Assembly: GCA_043802345.1 (NCBI GenBank)
Contig: JAZDLC010000397.1
Location: 1-31,220, forward strand
Source of the DNA: JAZDLC01 sp043802345
Lineage (GTDB): Bacteria; Planctomycetota; B15-G4; JADJEK01
Direction of reading: 5' to 3'
DNA: 31,220 nucleotides
Shown: positions 1-8,731 of the stretch, piece by piece
Numbering within the stretch: position 1 is the stretch's first letter
Layout of the letters: the number at the start of each line of letters is the position of its first letter
Made by a program: the position numbers and the translations under genes
The notes under the pieces: model-generated
Databases searched by the model: none
The model's input: only the letters and a program-made list of their open reading frames with translations
Told to the model about the DNA's origin: nothing

Positions 1-783
1 CCCGACCTCTTCGCCGGTTCGTCGGTCCTGGTGACCGGCCGTTATCGCGGCTCGGGTGCACACGCGGTCACCCTCTCGGGAAAAGGGCCCGCCGGCGAAC
101 GCAGCCTCACCGCGGAACTCCGCTTCCCACTCGAGGAACGCGAGACCACTTTCCTGCCCGCGCTCTGGGCGGCGCGCAGGGTCGGCTACCTGCTGAACGA
201 GATCCGGCTGCACGGAGCGGCAAGGGAGCTGGTGGACGCGGTGGTCGAGCTGGGGCGCGAGTACGGCATCGTCACGCCGTACACCTCCGCCCTGGTGCTG
301 GAAGAGGGGGAGCGCCTGCGGAGGATCAGCGGTTCACCCCCGATGCCCGGCATGCCTGGACGAGGAGCACCCGCGGGCCCCGGTACGGCGGGAGATCGCC
401 TGGAGAGAGAGGTCAGGAGCGGACTGGAGCGGCTCGACGCCAGCGACCGGGACGAGGAGGCCGGCGAGACGGCGGTCGCAACGGCGAAGTCCAGCCGGCG
501 GCTCCAGGAGGCCACCAGCCTGTCGGCCGCGCGGGAATGGGCCCACGACCAGAGAATCCCGGTCGAGACCGTTCAGGTCGCGGGCTGGCGGCTGCTCAAG
601 GCGGGAGATCTGCACATCGACATGGAGTTCAAGGAGTCGATGGCGAGTTCCATGCGCGAGATCGACGCCTTCTCAGACGAGTTCTTCCAGCTCCTCGAGC
701 AGCATCCTGAATTGGCGCCCCTCCTGGCCCTGGGGCCGGAGCTGATCTTCGTGCTCGAGGGGCAGGCGATCCGGATTCGGTAG
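1..783 (+). CDS. VIT / von Willebrand factor A domain protein, C-terminal part (5' end outside window)
   Basis: The frame is open from base 1, so this is the last 260 residues of a longer gene. The visible part matches the region after the vWA domain in bacterial inter-alpha-trypsin-inhibitor-like (VIT-vWA) proteins: a beta segment beginning PDLFAG, a VTGRYRGSG stretch, then the conserved run WAARRVGYLLNEIRLHG and EYGIVTPYTSALVLEE. Such proteins are usually exported and common in Planctomycetota and Acidobacteriota; their role is poorly known, probably adhesion or complex formation through a metal site. The MIDAS motif would lie upstream and cannot be checked. The tail carries a Gly/Pro-rich linker (about residues 112-135) and a less conserved region. 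It ends with TAG. The family call is fairly sure, the function is not. Confidence 0.8.
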   Translation, partial: PDLFAGSSVLVTGRYRGSGAHAVTLSGKGPAGERSLTAELRFPLEERETTFLPALWAARRVGYLLNEIRLHGAARELVDAVVELGREYGIVTPYTSALVLEEGERLRRISGSPPMPGMPGRGAPAGPGTAGDRLEREVRSGLERLDASDRDEEAGETAVATAKSSRRLQEATSLSAAREWAHDQRIPVETVQVAGWRLLKAGDLHIDMEFKESMASSMREIDAFSDEFFQLLEQHPELAPLLALGPELIFVLEGQAIRIR

Positions 784-814
784 GTCTCACTCCAGGAGGC
801 AGGGGGCAGGGGAA

Positions 815-839
815 GAGGCGCGTGACTTCCACGCGCCTC
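815..839 (+). terminator. 10-bp perfect stem-loop between the vWA gene and rph
   Basis: GAGGCGCGTG (815-824) pairs perfectly with CACGCGCCTC (830-839) around a 5-base loop. It lies 31 bases after the vWA stop codon. No T-run follows, so it is at best a non-canonical terminator. It also covers the -35 element proposed for rph and could affect that promoter instead. Confidence 0.4.
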
Positions 840-851
840 CTTGCGTACAAT
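822..851 (+). promoter_or_regulatory. Candidate vegetative promoter of the rph-rdgB-lepA-lepB-lptB operon
   Basis: GTGACT (822-827), an 18-base spacer and TACAAT (846-851) make a good sigma-70-type match. The predicted transcript start near 858 gives a leader of about 25 bases with AGGAGG (869-874) placed 8 bases before the GTG start at 883. TACAAT with an 18-base spacer recurs before two other genes in this window. Confidence 0.5.
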
Positions 852-882
852 GCCGCGTTCATCCACGCAGGAGGAACGCCTG

Positions 883-1605
883 GTGCAGAGGACCCAACGA
901 GAGCACGATCAGATCCGCCCCCTGACGTTTCAGCGCGGCTATACCGACAATCCGGGCGGCTCCGTGCTGGTTCGCTGGGGCGCGACCTACGTCCTTTGCA
1001 CCGCGATGATCGAGGAGGGTGTCCCGACCTTTCTCAAGGACTCGGGAAGCGGCTGGCTGACAGCCGAATACTCCATGCTTCCCGGCTCCACCCCCACTCG
1101 CAGGACCAGGGACGTGGCACGAGGACGGCCGGACGGCCGGTCCAGCGAGATCCAGCGCCTGATCGGCCGTTCGCTGCGGGCAGGCGCCGACCTGAGCCTC
1201 CTGCCAGGCCGGACGCTCTACGTCGACTGCGACGTGCTGCAGGCTGACGGCGGTACCCGCACCGCCTCGATCAACGGCGCCTGGCTCGCGGCGCACGACG
1301 CCGTCTCTAGAGCGCTTGAGAGCGGTGCCCTGGCCTCGTCACCTCTACTCACAAAGGTCGCCGCGGTGTCGGTGGGCATCGTGGAGGGCATGCCGGTTCT
1401 TGATCTGGAAGCGCGGGAGGACCAGGCTGCCGAGGTCGACATGAACATCGTGATGACCGGGGAGGGAGAGTACATCGAGGTCCAGGGATCGGCGGAGAAG
1501 GGGACCTTCAGTCCGGCCATGCTGGAGCGCCTGCTGGACCTGGCCAGGGAGGGCATTCGCCAGGTCACGTTGGCGCAGGCCAGGTCGCTGGAGAGCCCGG
1601 AATGA
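883..1605 (+). CDS. rph: Ribonuclease PH
   Basis: Phosphorolytic 3'-5' exoribonuclease that trims tRNA 3' ends, acting as a cytoplasmic ring-shaped hexamer. The 240 residues match the usual length (238 in E. coli). Clear family motifs: REHDQIRPLTFQRGYT at the N-terminus, GSVLVRWGATYVLCTA, GWLTAEYSMLP, IQRLIGRSLRA, CDVLQADGGTRTASI (about 115-130) and AAEVDMNIVMT (about 182-192) with the acidic metal/phosphate-site residues. The GTG at 883 was chosen over TTG 841 and ATG 850 because AGGAGG lies 8 bases upstream and because the extra 14 residues would not match the family. The stop overlaps rdgB by 4 bases; rph-rdgB pairing is common in bacteria. Confidence 0.96.
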   Translation: MQRTQREHDQIRPLTFQRGYTDNPGGSVLVRWGATYVLCTAMIEEGVPTFLKDSGSGWLTAEYSMLPGSTPTRRTRDVARGRPDGRSSEIQRLIGRSLRAGADLSLLPGRTLYVDCDVLQADGGTRTASINGAWLAAHDAVSRALESGALASSPLLTKVAAVSVGIVEGMPVLDLEAREDQAAEVDMNIVMTGEGEYIEVQGSAEKGTFSPAMLERLLDLAREGIRQVTLAQARSLESPE

Positions 1606-2201
1606 AACTGCTTCTGGCGACGGGCAACCCGAAGAAGCGGATCGAACTCCAACGTATCCTCGCAAGCCGGCAGTTCGAGGTCGTGACTCCGGGTGAACTC
1701 GGTCTGGACCTGGAGCCGGAGGAGAACGGGCGGACCTTCGATGAGAACAGCCTGATCAAGGCCCGGGCCTTCGCCGCGCTGGTCGACGGTCCGGTCCTGG
1801 CGGATGATTCGGGTCTGGAAGTCGACGCCCTGAACGGGGCCCCGGGGGTCCACTCCGCGCGCTTCGCCGGACCGGAATGCGATGACGCAGAGAATCGTGC
1901 GCGCCTCCTCGCCGACCTGGATGGGGTGCCCCCGGCCAGGAGGACCGCCCGGTTCGTCTGCGTGCTCGCGCTGGTTCGGGGCGTGCGGGTTCTGGCCCGC
2001 ATCCGCGGCACCTGCGAGGGGCGAATCCTCGATCGGGAACAGGGCCAGGGCGGATTCGGGTACGACTGTCTCTTCTTCCACGAGCAGACCGGCAAGACGT
2101 TCGCCGAACTCGATCCCGACGAGAAGGACCTCTACAGCCACCGCGGCGTCGCCCTGAGAGAGCTGACTCACCATCTCGACCGGATCGGTAGTGTCCTGTG
2201 A
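1602..2201 (+). CDS. rdgB: XTP/dITP pyrophosphatase (RdgB/HAM1 family)
   Basis: Hydrolyses non-canonical purine triphosphates (dITP, XTP, ITP) to monophosphate and pyrophosphate, keeping deaminated bases out of DNA and RNA. The 199 residues are full length. Visible motifs: LLATGNPKK (4-12) for triphosphate binding, ADDSGLEVDALNG (67-79) with the metal-binding acids, GVHSARFAG (82-90), the GQGGFGYDCLF purine pocket near 150 and SHRGVALREL near the C-terminus. The ATG overlaps the rph stop (ATGA), and the gene ends overlapping the GTG of lepA, so the three are translationally coupled. Confidence 0.96.
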   Translation: MKLLLATGNPKKRIELQRILASRQFEVVTPGELGLDLEPEENGRTFDENSLIKARAFAALVDGPVLADDSGLEVDALNGAPGVHSARFAGPECDDAENRARLLADLDGVPPARRTARFVCVLALVRGVRVLARIRGTCEGRILDREQGQGGFGYDCLFFHEQTGKTFAELDPDEKDLYSHRGVALRELTHHLDRIGSVL

Positions 2202-4015
2202 ACTCCGCCGCCATCCGGAACTTCTGCATTATTGCCCACGTGGACCATGGCAAGTCCACCCTGGCGGATCGGTTTCTCGAGATGACGGGAGCCGTGCGGA
2301 AGGAGGCCATGGTCGAGCAGATCCTGGACGGCATGGACCTCGAGCGAGAGCGCGGCATCACCATCAAGGCCAAGGCCGTGACCATGTTCTACAAGGCCCG
2401 GGACGGCCGGAAGTACCAGTTCAACTTGATCGATACTCCAGGCCACGTGGACTTCTCGTACGAGGTTTCCAAGGCGCTTCAGGCCTGCGAGGGTGCCTTG
2501 CTGCTGGTCGACGCGGCTCAGGGAATCGAGGCGCAGACGGTCGCCAACTGCCATCTCGCAGAGAAATGTGGGCTCAAGATCATTCCGGTCATCAACAAGA
2601 TCGACCTGGCAACCGCCAGGCCGGAAGAGGTCGAGGAGGAGATCGAGAACGCCTTGTTGATGGAGAAAGAGGAAACGCTGCGGGTGAGCGCGAAGACCGG
2701 CGAGGGGGTGCAGGAGATCCTGGAAGCGGTTGTCACCCGCATTCCTCCGCCTCCCTCCCCCGAGCCGGGTCCGCTGCGGGCACTTATCTTCGATTCCGTG
2801 TTCGACGACTACCGGGGTGTGGTGGTTCATCTGCGGATCTTCGAGGGGAAGCTGACGACGCGCAGCCGCATCCGGATGAAAGGCGTGGGCTCCACCTACG
2901 AGGTTCTCGAGGTCGGCTACTTCACGCCCGGCAAGCTGGTCCCACGGGACGAACTCTCCCATGGCGAGGTCGGCTACATGATCGGGAGTATCAAGAACCT
3001 GGCGGATGTGCGGGTGGGCGACACCATCTGCCTGGAGAAGGAAGCCGCCCAGATCAAGGCACTGCCCGGATACCATCCTCCCCAGCACATGGTGTTCTGC
3101 GGCATCTACCCGACCCAGAACAAGGACTTCGACTCACTGCGCAGGGCGCTGGAGAGACTGTCCCTGAACGACGCCTCCTTCTCCTTCGCTCCCGAATCGT
3201 CCGAGGCCCTCGGTTTCGGATTTCGTTGCGGCTTTCTCGGACTGCTCCACATGGAAATCGTCCAGGAGCGGCTCGAGCGGGAATCGAACGTGGACATCGT
3301 CCAGACCGCCCCGAACGTGACGTACGAGATCCTGACCACGGCCGGAGAGGTGGTCAGGATCGACCGTCCCTCGGGCCTCCCCGACTCCAACCTGATCGAT
3401 GAGTTCCGGGAGCCGATCGTCAGGCTCGACGTCATCGCCCCGTCCGAATTCGTCGGCGGCCTGATGACGCTGGCCATCGATCGCCGGGGCAAGTTCGTAC
3501 ATCAGGAGTACATCAGCGAAACCAGGGTGCTGCTGACCTTCAGAATGCCCCTCTCGGAGATCGTGTTCGACTTCTACGACAAGCTCAAGTCCCTGACACG
3601 CGGATACGGCACCATGGATTACCAGGTCATCGACTACTTGGCGGCGAATCTGGTGCGGATGCGAATCCTCGTCGGCGGCAACGAGGTGGACGCTCTCTCG
3701 ATGATCGTCCACCGCGAGAACTCGGAGGTCCGCGGACGGAAGGTGCTGCAGGTTCTCAGAAAGCACATCCCCCGGCATATGTTCGAGGTCGCCCTGCAGG
3801 CGGCCATCGGCGGCAAGATCATCGCGCGCGAGTCGATCAAGGCCCTCTCGAAGCACGTCACGGCCAAGTGCTACGGGGGCGACATCACGCGCAAGCGGAA
3901 GCTGCTGGAGAAGCAGAAGGCCGGGAAGAAGCGCATGAAGATGGTCGGGAACGTCGAGATCCCCCAGCAGGCGTTCCTCTCCGTTCTCGGTGTTCAGCGT
4001 AATTCGGACAGGTGA
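2198..4015 (+). CDS. lepA: Elongation factor 4 (LepA), back-translocating GTPase
   Basis: Ribosome-associated GTPase, 605 residues (family about 600). G1 AHVDHGKST is at 13-21; RERGITIKA (switch I), DTPGHVDF (G3), NKIDL (G4) and SAKTG (G5) follow in order. The LepA-specific C-terminal part is recognisable from LVGGNEVDALSMIVHRE and the basic end near TAKCYGGDITRKRKLLEKQK. The start is GTG at 2198, overlapping the rdgB stop. lepA directly upstream of the signal peptidase gene is the classic lepA-lepB arrangement. Confidence 0.97.
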   Translation: MNSAAIRNFCIIAHVDHGKSTLADRFLEMTGAVRKEAMVEQILDGMDLERERGITIKAKAVTMFYKARDGRKYQFNLIDTPGHVDFSYEVSKALQACEGALLLVDAAQGIEAQTVANCHLAEKCGLKIIPVINKIDLATARPEEVEEEIENALLMEKEETLRVSAKTGEGVQEILEAVVTRIPPPPSPEPGPLRALIFDSVFDDYRGVVVHLRIFEGKLTTRSRIRMKGVGSTYEVLEVGYFTPGKLVPRDELSHGEVGYMIGSIKNLADVRVGDTICLEKEAAQIKALPGYHPPQHMVFCGIYPTQNKDFDSLRRALERLSLNDASFSFAPESSEALGFGFRCGFLGLLHMEIVQERLERESNVDIVQTAPNVTYEILTTAGEVVRIDRPSGLPDSNLIDEFREPIVRLDVIAPSEFVGGLMTLAIDRRGKFVHQEYISETRVLLTFRMPLSEIVFDFYDKLKSLTRGYGTMDYQVIDYLAANLVRMRILVGGNEVDALSMIVHRENSEVRGRKVLQVLRKHIPRHMFEVALQAAIGGKIIARESIKALSKHVTAKCYGGDITRKRKLLEKQKAGKKRMKMVGNVEIPQQAFLSVLGVQRNSDR

Positions 4016-4030
4016 GACGGGTGTCCCGTC
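4016..4030 (+). terminator. Small hairpin after lepA (possible attenuator)
   Basis: GACGGG (4016-4021) and CCCGTC (4025-4030) form a 6-bp stem with a TGT loop directly after the lepA stop, followed by the weakly T-rich GTTATTCT. It could reduce read-through into lepB. Too short and T-poor to be a firm terminator. Confidence 0.3.
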
Positions 4031-4070
4031 GTTATTCTGAGCGGAATACGTGGTCGATTCGAGGTACTGA

Positions 4071-5723
4071 ATGAGCAGGTCCAGAGGAGATCGAGAGCAG
4101 CCGCCGCCGCAGAAGCCCACCGCGGGACAGCAGGCCGCCGCGTTCCGCTTTCTGCTCGTGGGAGCGGGCCTCGCCCTGGTGCTTGTCTATTTCCTGGGTC
4201 AGATCCTCGACTACGAAAGCAGAAGCACCGTCCTCTGGACCTACGGCCGGTTCGCGGGCGTGGCACTGTTCGCCTGGGTGGGCCACTCCATCGGACTGGG
4301 CAAGGGGCGGGTCGTGGCCGAGAACCTGGAATGCCTGGCCATCGCCGTGGTCATGGCGCTGATCCTGAAGTACTTCCTGGTCGAGGCATACAAGATCCCC
4401 ACCGGCTCGATGCAGCCGACCATCCTGGGCGATGAGAACTCGGCGATCTTCGACCGGGTGCTGGTCAACAAGTTCGCCTACCTGGTGGACGATCCCGAGC
4501 GGTACGATGTGATCGTGTTCAAGTTCCCCCTGGATCGGAGCAAGAACTACATCAAGCGGCTGATCGGGCTGCCGGGAGAACAGATCACGATCTTCGGCGG
4601 GAATATCTACGCATCCAGACGCGGGGAGGACGGCACTTTCGGGCCGATGAAAATCGCTCGCAAGGAGCGCCAGATCCGGGAGGCGGTGATGAAGACGGTC
4701 TACCCCTCGGGCCGACCCAATGAGACCTTTGATGCCGCCTTCCAGGTGGTGACAGGAAGCCACTCGGTGGACGGTGACGAGGTTACCCTCTCGGCGGGAA
4801 CCCAGATTCGCTTTGGTCATGGAGAACCGATCCGGGACCGGTATCTGGATGGATACGATCCGGATTGGCAGATCCGGGCGCCCGACCACGTCGCGGAGTT
4901 CGGGCGCGAGGTCGTGTCCGACCTGGGAGTACGATTCGAATTCTCCCCGGGAGCGGGGTGCAAGGAAGCGCGGCTGAGCATTCTGGCCAATGAGATCGAA
5001 CATCGGGCAGTGGTCGGAATCGGCCGAGATACCGGCAGCCGCCTGGAGTCTGGATACGTCGGCAGTGCCGGGGATGACCTGGTCGCCGTCTGTTCCCTCG
5101 GGACCGTGGTTGCGAACGATCCGGACCTGTCGATCGAACCGGGCGAAACGGTGGAGATCGCGTTCTTCCATGTCGATCAGGAACTGGTGCTGGAGATCGA
5201 TGGCAGGCAGCGGCTCTCGTTCCCCTACGAGATCTCTGAATCATCAGGATCGGAAGCGGCTCCCGGCGTCTTTCCGATGCCGAGAAGATCCGACCGGAAC
5301 TCCGTGGTGGTCGAGATTCGGGGTGGGCCGGCGACGCTGGACGGGCTGAAAATCCTGCGGGACATCCACTACACGAACCATGGCCACTCCGGGAAGAATG
5401 TCTTCGAGATTCCGGACGACTCGCTTTTCGCCCTGGGCGACAATACGCAGAATTCCCATGATGGAAGGATGTGGACCGCGGAACGGGTGACCTTCAAGGA
5501 TGGCCGCAAGGTGCTGCGAGAGCATAGGGACTACGGCTGGGACACCCTGGAGTTCATCGACATCTACGGCGAGACCTACCGTGCTCCGTACGGCCAGGAG
5601 CCAATCATCGATCGCAAAGGGATCGATCCGTTCAACTTCATCCCCAGGAACCTGTTGCTCGGGAAGGCAATCGCAGTCTTCTGGCCGATTTTTCCCCATT
5701 TCCGATGGAAGCTCCTTCGATGA
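4071..5723 (+). CDS. lepB: Signal peptidase I with a large internal insertion
   Basis: Membrane serine protease (family S26) that removes signal peptides from exported proteins. At 550 residues it is far longer than typical type I signal peptidases (about 170-325). Three hydrophobic segments lie at about 24-44, 56-75 and 85-105. Box B is YKIPTGSMQPT with nucleophile Ser113; box D is KNYIKRLIGLPGE with general-base Lys162; box E, LGDNTQNSHDGR, appears only near 455-466. Between D and E lie about 250 extra residues, apparently beta-rich, ending in a GGPATLDGLKI segment that resembles a lectin/LamG-like (concanavalin A-like) sandwich; that fold is a guess. GAGG sits 6 bases before the ATG. lptB overlaps its 3' end. 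Catalytic residues are intact, so an active enzyme is expected. Confidence 0.93.
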   Translation: MSRSRGDREQPPPQKPTAGQQAAAFRFLLVGAGLALVLVYFLGQILDYESRSTVLWTYGRFAGVALFAWVGHSIGLGKGRVVAENLECLAIAVVMALILKYFLVEAYKIPTGSMQPTILGDENSAIFDRVLVNKFAYLVDDPERYDVIVFKFPLDRSKNYIKRLIGLPGEQITIFGGNIYASRRGEDGTFGPMKIARKERQIREAVMKTVYPSGRPNETFDAAFQVVTGSHSVDGDEVTLSAGTQIRFGHGEPIRDRYLDGYDPDWQIRAPDHVAEFGREVVSDLGVRFEFSPGAGCKEARLSILANEIEHRAVVGIGRDTGSRLESGYVGSAGDDLVAVCSLGTVVANDPDLSIEPGETVEIAFFHVDQELVLEIDGRQRLSFPYEISESSGSEAAPGVFPMPRRSDRNSVVVEIRGGPATLDGLKILRDIHYTNHGHSGKNVFEIPDDSLFALGDNTQNSHDGRMWTAERVTFKDGRKVLREHRDYGWDTLEFIDIYGETYRAPYGQEPIIDRKGIDPFNFIPRNLLLGKAIAVFWPIFPHFRWKLLR

Positions 5724-6544
5724 TGACGATCGGCAGGCGCCGACCGGCGCCCGACGCGGAACAGACATCCGGGGCCTCGGCCCCGGCGAACTCGCTCCTG
5801 CAGGCTTTGGGGCTGGTCAAGATCTACGGCAATCGGGCAGTCGTTGACGGCGTCTCCTTCCATGTCGATGCAGCGGAAATCGTCGGGCTTCTGGGACCGA
5901 ACGGCGCGGGGAAGACCACCTCCTTTCTGATGACCGTCGGGCTGATCACGCCGGTCCGGGGATCGGTCCTGTTCAACAACGTGGATGTCACCCGCTTGCC
6001 GATGTTCCGCCGGGCCCGGCTGGGGATGGGCTATCTGTCCCAGGAAAAGTCGGTTTTCCGGCAGCTCACCGTCGAGGAGAACATCCTCGCGGTCCTCGAG
6101 GTGCGGAACTACCCGCGGCTGAAGCGACTGGAGATTACCCAGGCCCTGCTGGACGAGCTGGGGATTTCGTCCCTGGCGCGGCACCGTGCTGAGACCCTCT
6201 CGGGAGGGGAGAGCCGGCGCCTCGAGATCGCCCGGACCCTGGCTACCGATCCCCGGCTGATTCTGCTGGACGAACCGTTCTCGGGAGTCGATCCGAAGGC
6301 GAAGGAGGAGATTGCCGAAATCCTCGTCAGCCTGAAGGATCGCGGCATCGGTGTCCTGCTCACGGACCACGATGTCCACTCCACTCTCGCGACCACTGAC
6401 CGCTCCTATATCATCAGCGAGGGCAGAATCCTGCGGGAGGGGAAGCCGAAGGAGCTGGCGGACGACCCGGAGGTCAGGCGGGTCTATCTGGGCGAAAAGT
6501 TCCGCTACCACGAAGAGAACCATCCGCGCGCTGGCTCGAAGTAG
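5720..6544 (+). CDS. lptB: LPS export ABC transporter ATP-binding protein LptB
   Basis: Cytoplasmic ATPase that would power the Lpt lipopolysaccharide bridge with LptF/LptG. With the start at 5720 it has 274 residues: Walker A GPNGAGKTT at about 59-67, Q-loop in MGYLSQEKSVFRQLTVEEN (typical of LptB), signature LSGGESRRLEIART near 160, Walker B LILLDEPFSGVDP near 180, H-loop in TDHDVHST. The ATG at 5720 overlaps the lepB stop (ATGA) with GGAAG 8 bases upstream; ATG 5705 and 5723 are alternatives. A 25-residue N-terminal extension exceeds the usual LptB (about 240). No lptC, lptA, lptF or lptG is in the window. It implies a diderm cell. Confidence 0.92.
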   Translation: MMTIGRRRPAPDAEQTSGASAPANSLLQALGLVKIYGNRAVVDGVSFHVDAAEIVGLLGPNGAGKTTSFLMTVGLITPVRGSVLFNNVDVTRLPMFRRARLGMGYLSQEKSVFRQLTVEENILAVLEVRNYPRLKRLEITQALLDELGISSLARHRAETLSGGESRRLEIARTLATDPRLILLDEPFSGVDPKAKEEIAEILVSLKDRGIGVLLTDHDVHSTLATTDRSYIISEGRILREGKPKELADDPEVRRVYLGEKFRYHEENHPRAGSK

Positions 6545-6830
6545 CGGGAATCCCCGCTTCCCCAACCGATATCTCCGCCCGAAAGCGACTCGGAACCGGA
6601 TCGATCCCGTTCCCGGCCGCTGCCGCTGCGCGCAGCCGGCCCAGACGTCCTAAGTCGATTATAAAAAAGCAATTATCGCCGATCGTTCCATTTGTGAACC
6701 ACATTGCCAAGGTCTTCGTGAGTAATTGTCAACAGTTTCCCAACATACTGCCGGACGAACTGTCGATGAACCGATATAAGCTGTTGTTATCGAGCCACTA
6801 GCGCTGAAACGTGGTCCACTGGGGGGTGAT
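6545..6830. other. Intergenic region with AT-rich island before the HD-GYP gene
   Basis: 286 bases without a convincing gene. Just after lptB are a 6-bp hairpin (AGCGGG 6543-6548 with CCCGCT 6553-6558) and a GC-rich imperfect inverted repeat around GCTGCGCGCAGC (about 6625-6636), which could end the first operon. From about 6653 to 6790 the sequence turns markedly AT-rich, as expected for a promoter region. TATAAG (6775-6780) is -10-like but no good -35 sits at the right distance, so no promoter is called. Confidence 0.4.
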
Positions 6831-7868
6831 GTGCACGACGACGTGTCCGACAGGAAGTCGATTCTGATCGTTGATGACGAAGATGCCATCCGCCAATCGC
6901 TGGCCGGATTCCTGCGACAAAGCGGCTACCCTGATGTGATCGAAGCGAAGAACGGCCAGGAAGCGTTGAACGCTCTGGAGCAAAGGCGGTTCTTCCTCGT
7001 CATCACCGACATCTCCATGCCGATCATCGGCGGCCTGGAACTGCTGGCCCGCATTCGAAGAGACTACCGGCAGACTGACGTGGCCGTGATCACCGGCCAC
7101 CTTGAACTGGACTTCGCGATCCAGGCGATCAAGAACGGCGCATTCGACTACTTCAAGAAGCCGTTCCGGTTCGAGGAAGTGATCAGCACCATCAAGCGGG
7201 TGGAGGAGAAGCAATACCTGGAGCGCCGCTCGCTGGAGCTGGAGTTGCTTCGGGAACGGAGGATGCAGGAGGAGATGCATCTGAAGGAGTTCCTGCTGGC
7301 CCTCGCTCAGATCATCGACATGAAGAGCCGCTATACCCTGGAGCACTCCGATCGGACCTCCAAGATCTCCAGGCTGATGGCAGAGCGCTGCGGCCTTAGC
7401 CGCGACGAGGTAGAGCGCATCAGTCTCGGTGCAAGACTCCATGACGTCGGGAAGATGGCCGTCCCGGACTGCATCCTGGACAAGCCCGGCGCGCTCACGC
7501 CGGAGGAGTTCGCAACGATGAAGGCCCATTCGGCCCGGGGCGCCGAACTGTGCCAGCCGATCAGCTGCCTCGCTCCGGTCGTGCCGATGATCCGTTGGCA
7601 TCATGAAAATCTGGACGGCACCGGGTACCCGGATGGGCTCAAGGGAGACCAAATCCCCCTCGACGCTCGCATCGTGCGGATCGCCGACTACTGGGATGCG
7701 ATCACATCCAAGCGTTCCTATCGCAGCCCGATGTCGGACGACGACGCAATCCGCATCATCCAGCAGGAGTGCAACGCCAAGCGCCTCGACACGGAACTCT
7801 GCCGCAGCCTGTTCGAGAGCGTTCGAGCGGGCCTTGTCGACAGGCTCCTCGTTCCCGCTCACTCCTGA
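6831..7868 (+). CDS. Response regulator with HD-GYP domain, probable cyclic-di-GMP phosphodiesterase (RpfG type)
   Basis: A two-component output protein of 345 residues. The receiver domain (about 9-115) has the acid pair Asp15-Asp16, phospho-acceptor Asp60 (VITDISMP), Thr88 and the FKKP lysine at 109/110. A charged helical linker (about 120-150) leads to an HD-GYP domain: His204-Asp205 in ARLHDVGK, and HHENLDGTGYPDG (257-269), the full HHExxDGxGYP signature, then RIVRIADYWDAITSKRSY. All catalytic and metal residues expected of an active c-di-GMP hydrolase are present. No histidine kinase is adjacent, so it is an orphan regulator. GTG at 6831 is the start, with a G-run 4 bases before it; no in-frame ATG lies nearby. 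Confidence 0.93.
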   Translation: MHDDVSDRKSILIVDDEDAIRQSLAGFLRQSGYPDVIEAKNGQEALNALEQRRFFLVITDISMPIIGGLELLARIRRDYRQTDVAVITGHLELDFAIQAIKNGAFDYFKKPFRFEEVISTIKRVEEKQYLERRSLELELLRERRMQEEMHLKEFLLALAQIIDMKSRYTLEHSDRTSKISRLMAERCGLSRDEVERISLGARLHDVGKMAVPDCILDKPGALTPEEFATMKAHSARGAELCQPISCLAPVVPMIRWHHENLDGTGYPDGLKGDQIPLDARIVRIADYWDAITSKRSYRSPMSDDDAIRIIQQECNAKRLDTELCRSLFESVRAGLVDRLLVPAHS

Positions 7869-7876
7869 CCCCGGGC

Positions 7877-7905
7877 TTGCTCCGCCAGCTTGGAACTCCT
7901 AGACT
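7877..7905 (+). promoter_or_regulatory. Weak candidate promoter for etfB-etfA
   Basis: TTGCTC (7877-7882), a 17-base spacer and TAGACT (7900-7905) form a partial sigma-70 match in the 82-base gap before etfB. GGAG 5 bases ahead of the ATG at 7951 serves as ribosome binding site. Confidence 0.25.
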
Positions 7906-7950
7906 CACACCTCTTTTTTGTGACTCGAAGAGCGAAGTCGCGGAGTATCC

Positions 7951-8700
7951 ATGAACCTCGTCGCCTGCGTCAAACGGGTGCCGGACACCACCTCTCAGGT
8001 GCGTCCAGCCGCTGATGGCAAATCGCTGGACACGTCCGGAATCTCATATATTGTCAATCCTTACGACGAAATTGCCGTCGAGGAGTGCCTGAAGATCCAG
8101 GAGGCGGTCGGTGGCCAGGTCACGATCCTCTCCCTGGGACCGAAGGACTCCACCAAGGAACTCCGGCAGTGCCTCGCCATGGGCGCCGAGAAGGCCGTTC
8201 TGATCCCAGATGACAAGCCGAATCGGGACGCCTTCTCCACGGCAACCATCCTGGCGCAAGCTCTCAAGGAGATCGACCACGACGTGATCTTCTTCGGCCG
8301 CCAGGCGGTGGATCACGACAACGCCCAGGTCGGATTGATGGTGGCCACGCTGCTCGACCTTCCAGCTGTTTCAGAGGTAACCAAGGTCGAGCCGGGAGAC
8401 GGCAAGCTGACCGTCCACCGGGAAGCGGACGGCAAGACGATGGTGATCGAGGTTCCGATTCCCTGCGTGCTCACCGCCCAGAAGGGCCTGAACGAACCGC
8501 GCTATGCTTCCCTCAAGGGAATCATGAAGGCGAAGAAGAAGCCGATCGATGAGAAGGCGCTGGATCTCCCCGAGCTTGGCCTCGAGGTCGTCGAGATGGT
8601 GCCGCCGCCGCCACGGCCGGCAGGCAAGATCGTAGGGGAAGGCGTGGAAGCCGTCCCCGAACTCGTCCGCTTGCTTCGCGAGGAAGCCAAGGTCCTCTGA
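7951..8700 (+). CDS. etfB: Electron transfer flavoprotein, beta subunit
   Basis: Small subunit of the ETF heterodimer, which carries electrons from acyl-CoA and other dehydrogenases to ETF:quinone oxidoreductase. The 249 residues match the family. It opens with MNLVACVKRVPDTTSQVR, has the AMP-binding-type segment INPYDE-like IVNPYDEIAVEE, GRQAVDHDNAQVG, and the ETF-beta signature region READGKTMVIEVPIPCVLT followed by EPRYASLKGIMKAKKK. It pairs with etfA 31 bases downstream. No fixC/fixX-like or dehydrogenase gene is adjacent, so the partner enzymes are encoded elsewhere. Confidence 0.95.
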   Translation: MNLVACVKRVPDTTSQVRPAADGKSLDTSGISYIVNPYDEIAVEECLKIQEAVGGQVTILSLGPKDSTKELRQCLAMGAEKAVLIPDDKPNRDAFSTATILAQALKEIDHDVIFFGRQAVDHDNAQVGLMVATLLDLPAVSEVTKVEPGDGKLTVHREADGKTMVIEVPIPCVLTAQKGLNEPRYASLKGIMKAKKKPIDEKALDLPELGLEVVEMVPPPPRPAGKIVGEGVEAVPELVRLLREEAKVL

Positions 8701-8731
8701 ACGTCCCGGAGCCACTGGAGCCAGAAGAACA

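Noticed and set aside
1218..2174. 318-codon open frame on the minus strand across rph and rdgB
   Set aside because: Shadow frame of two well-conserved plus-strand genes; composition is the reverse-complement pattern of high-GC coding sequence and no family is recognisable.
6653..6790. AT-rich island as a horizontally acquired remnant or small RNA gene
   Set aside because: It is short, sits directly before a gene, shows no mobile-element signs and is adequately explained as a promoter region, although no exact promoter could be set.
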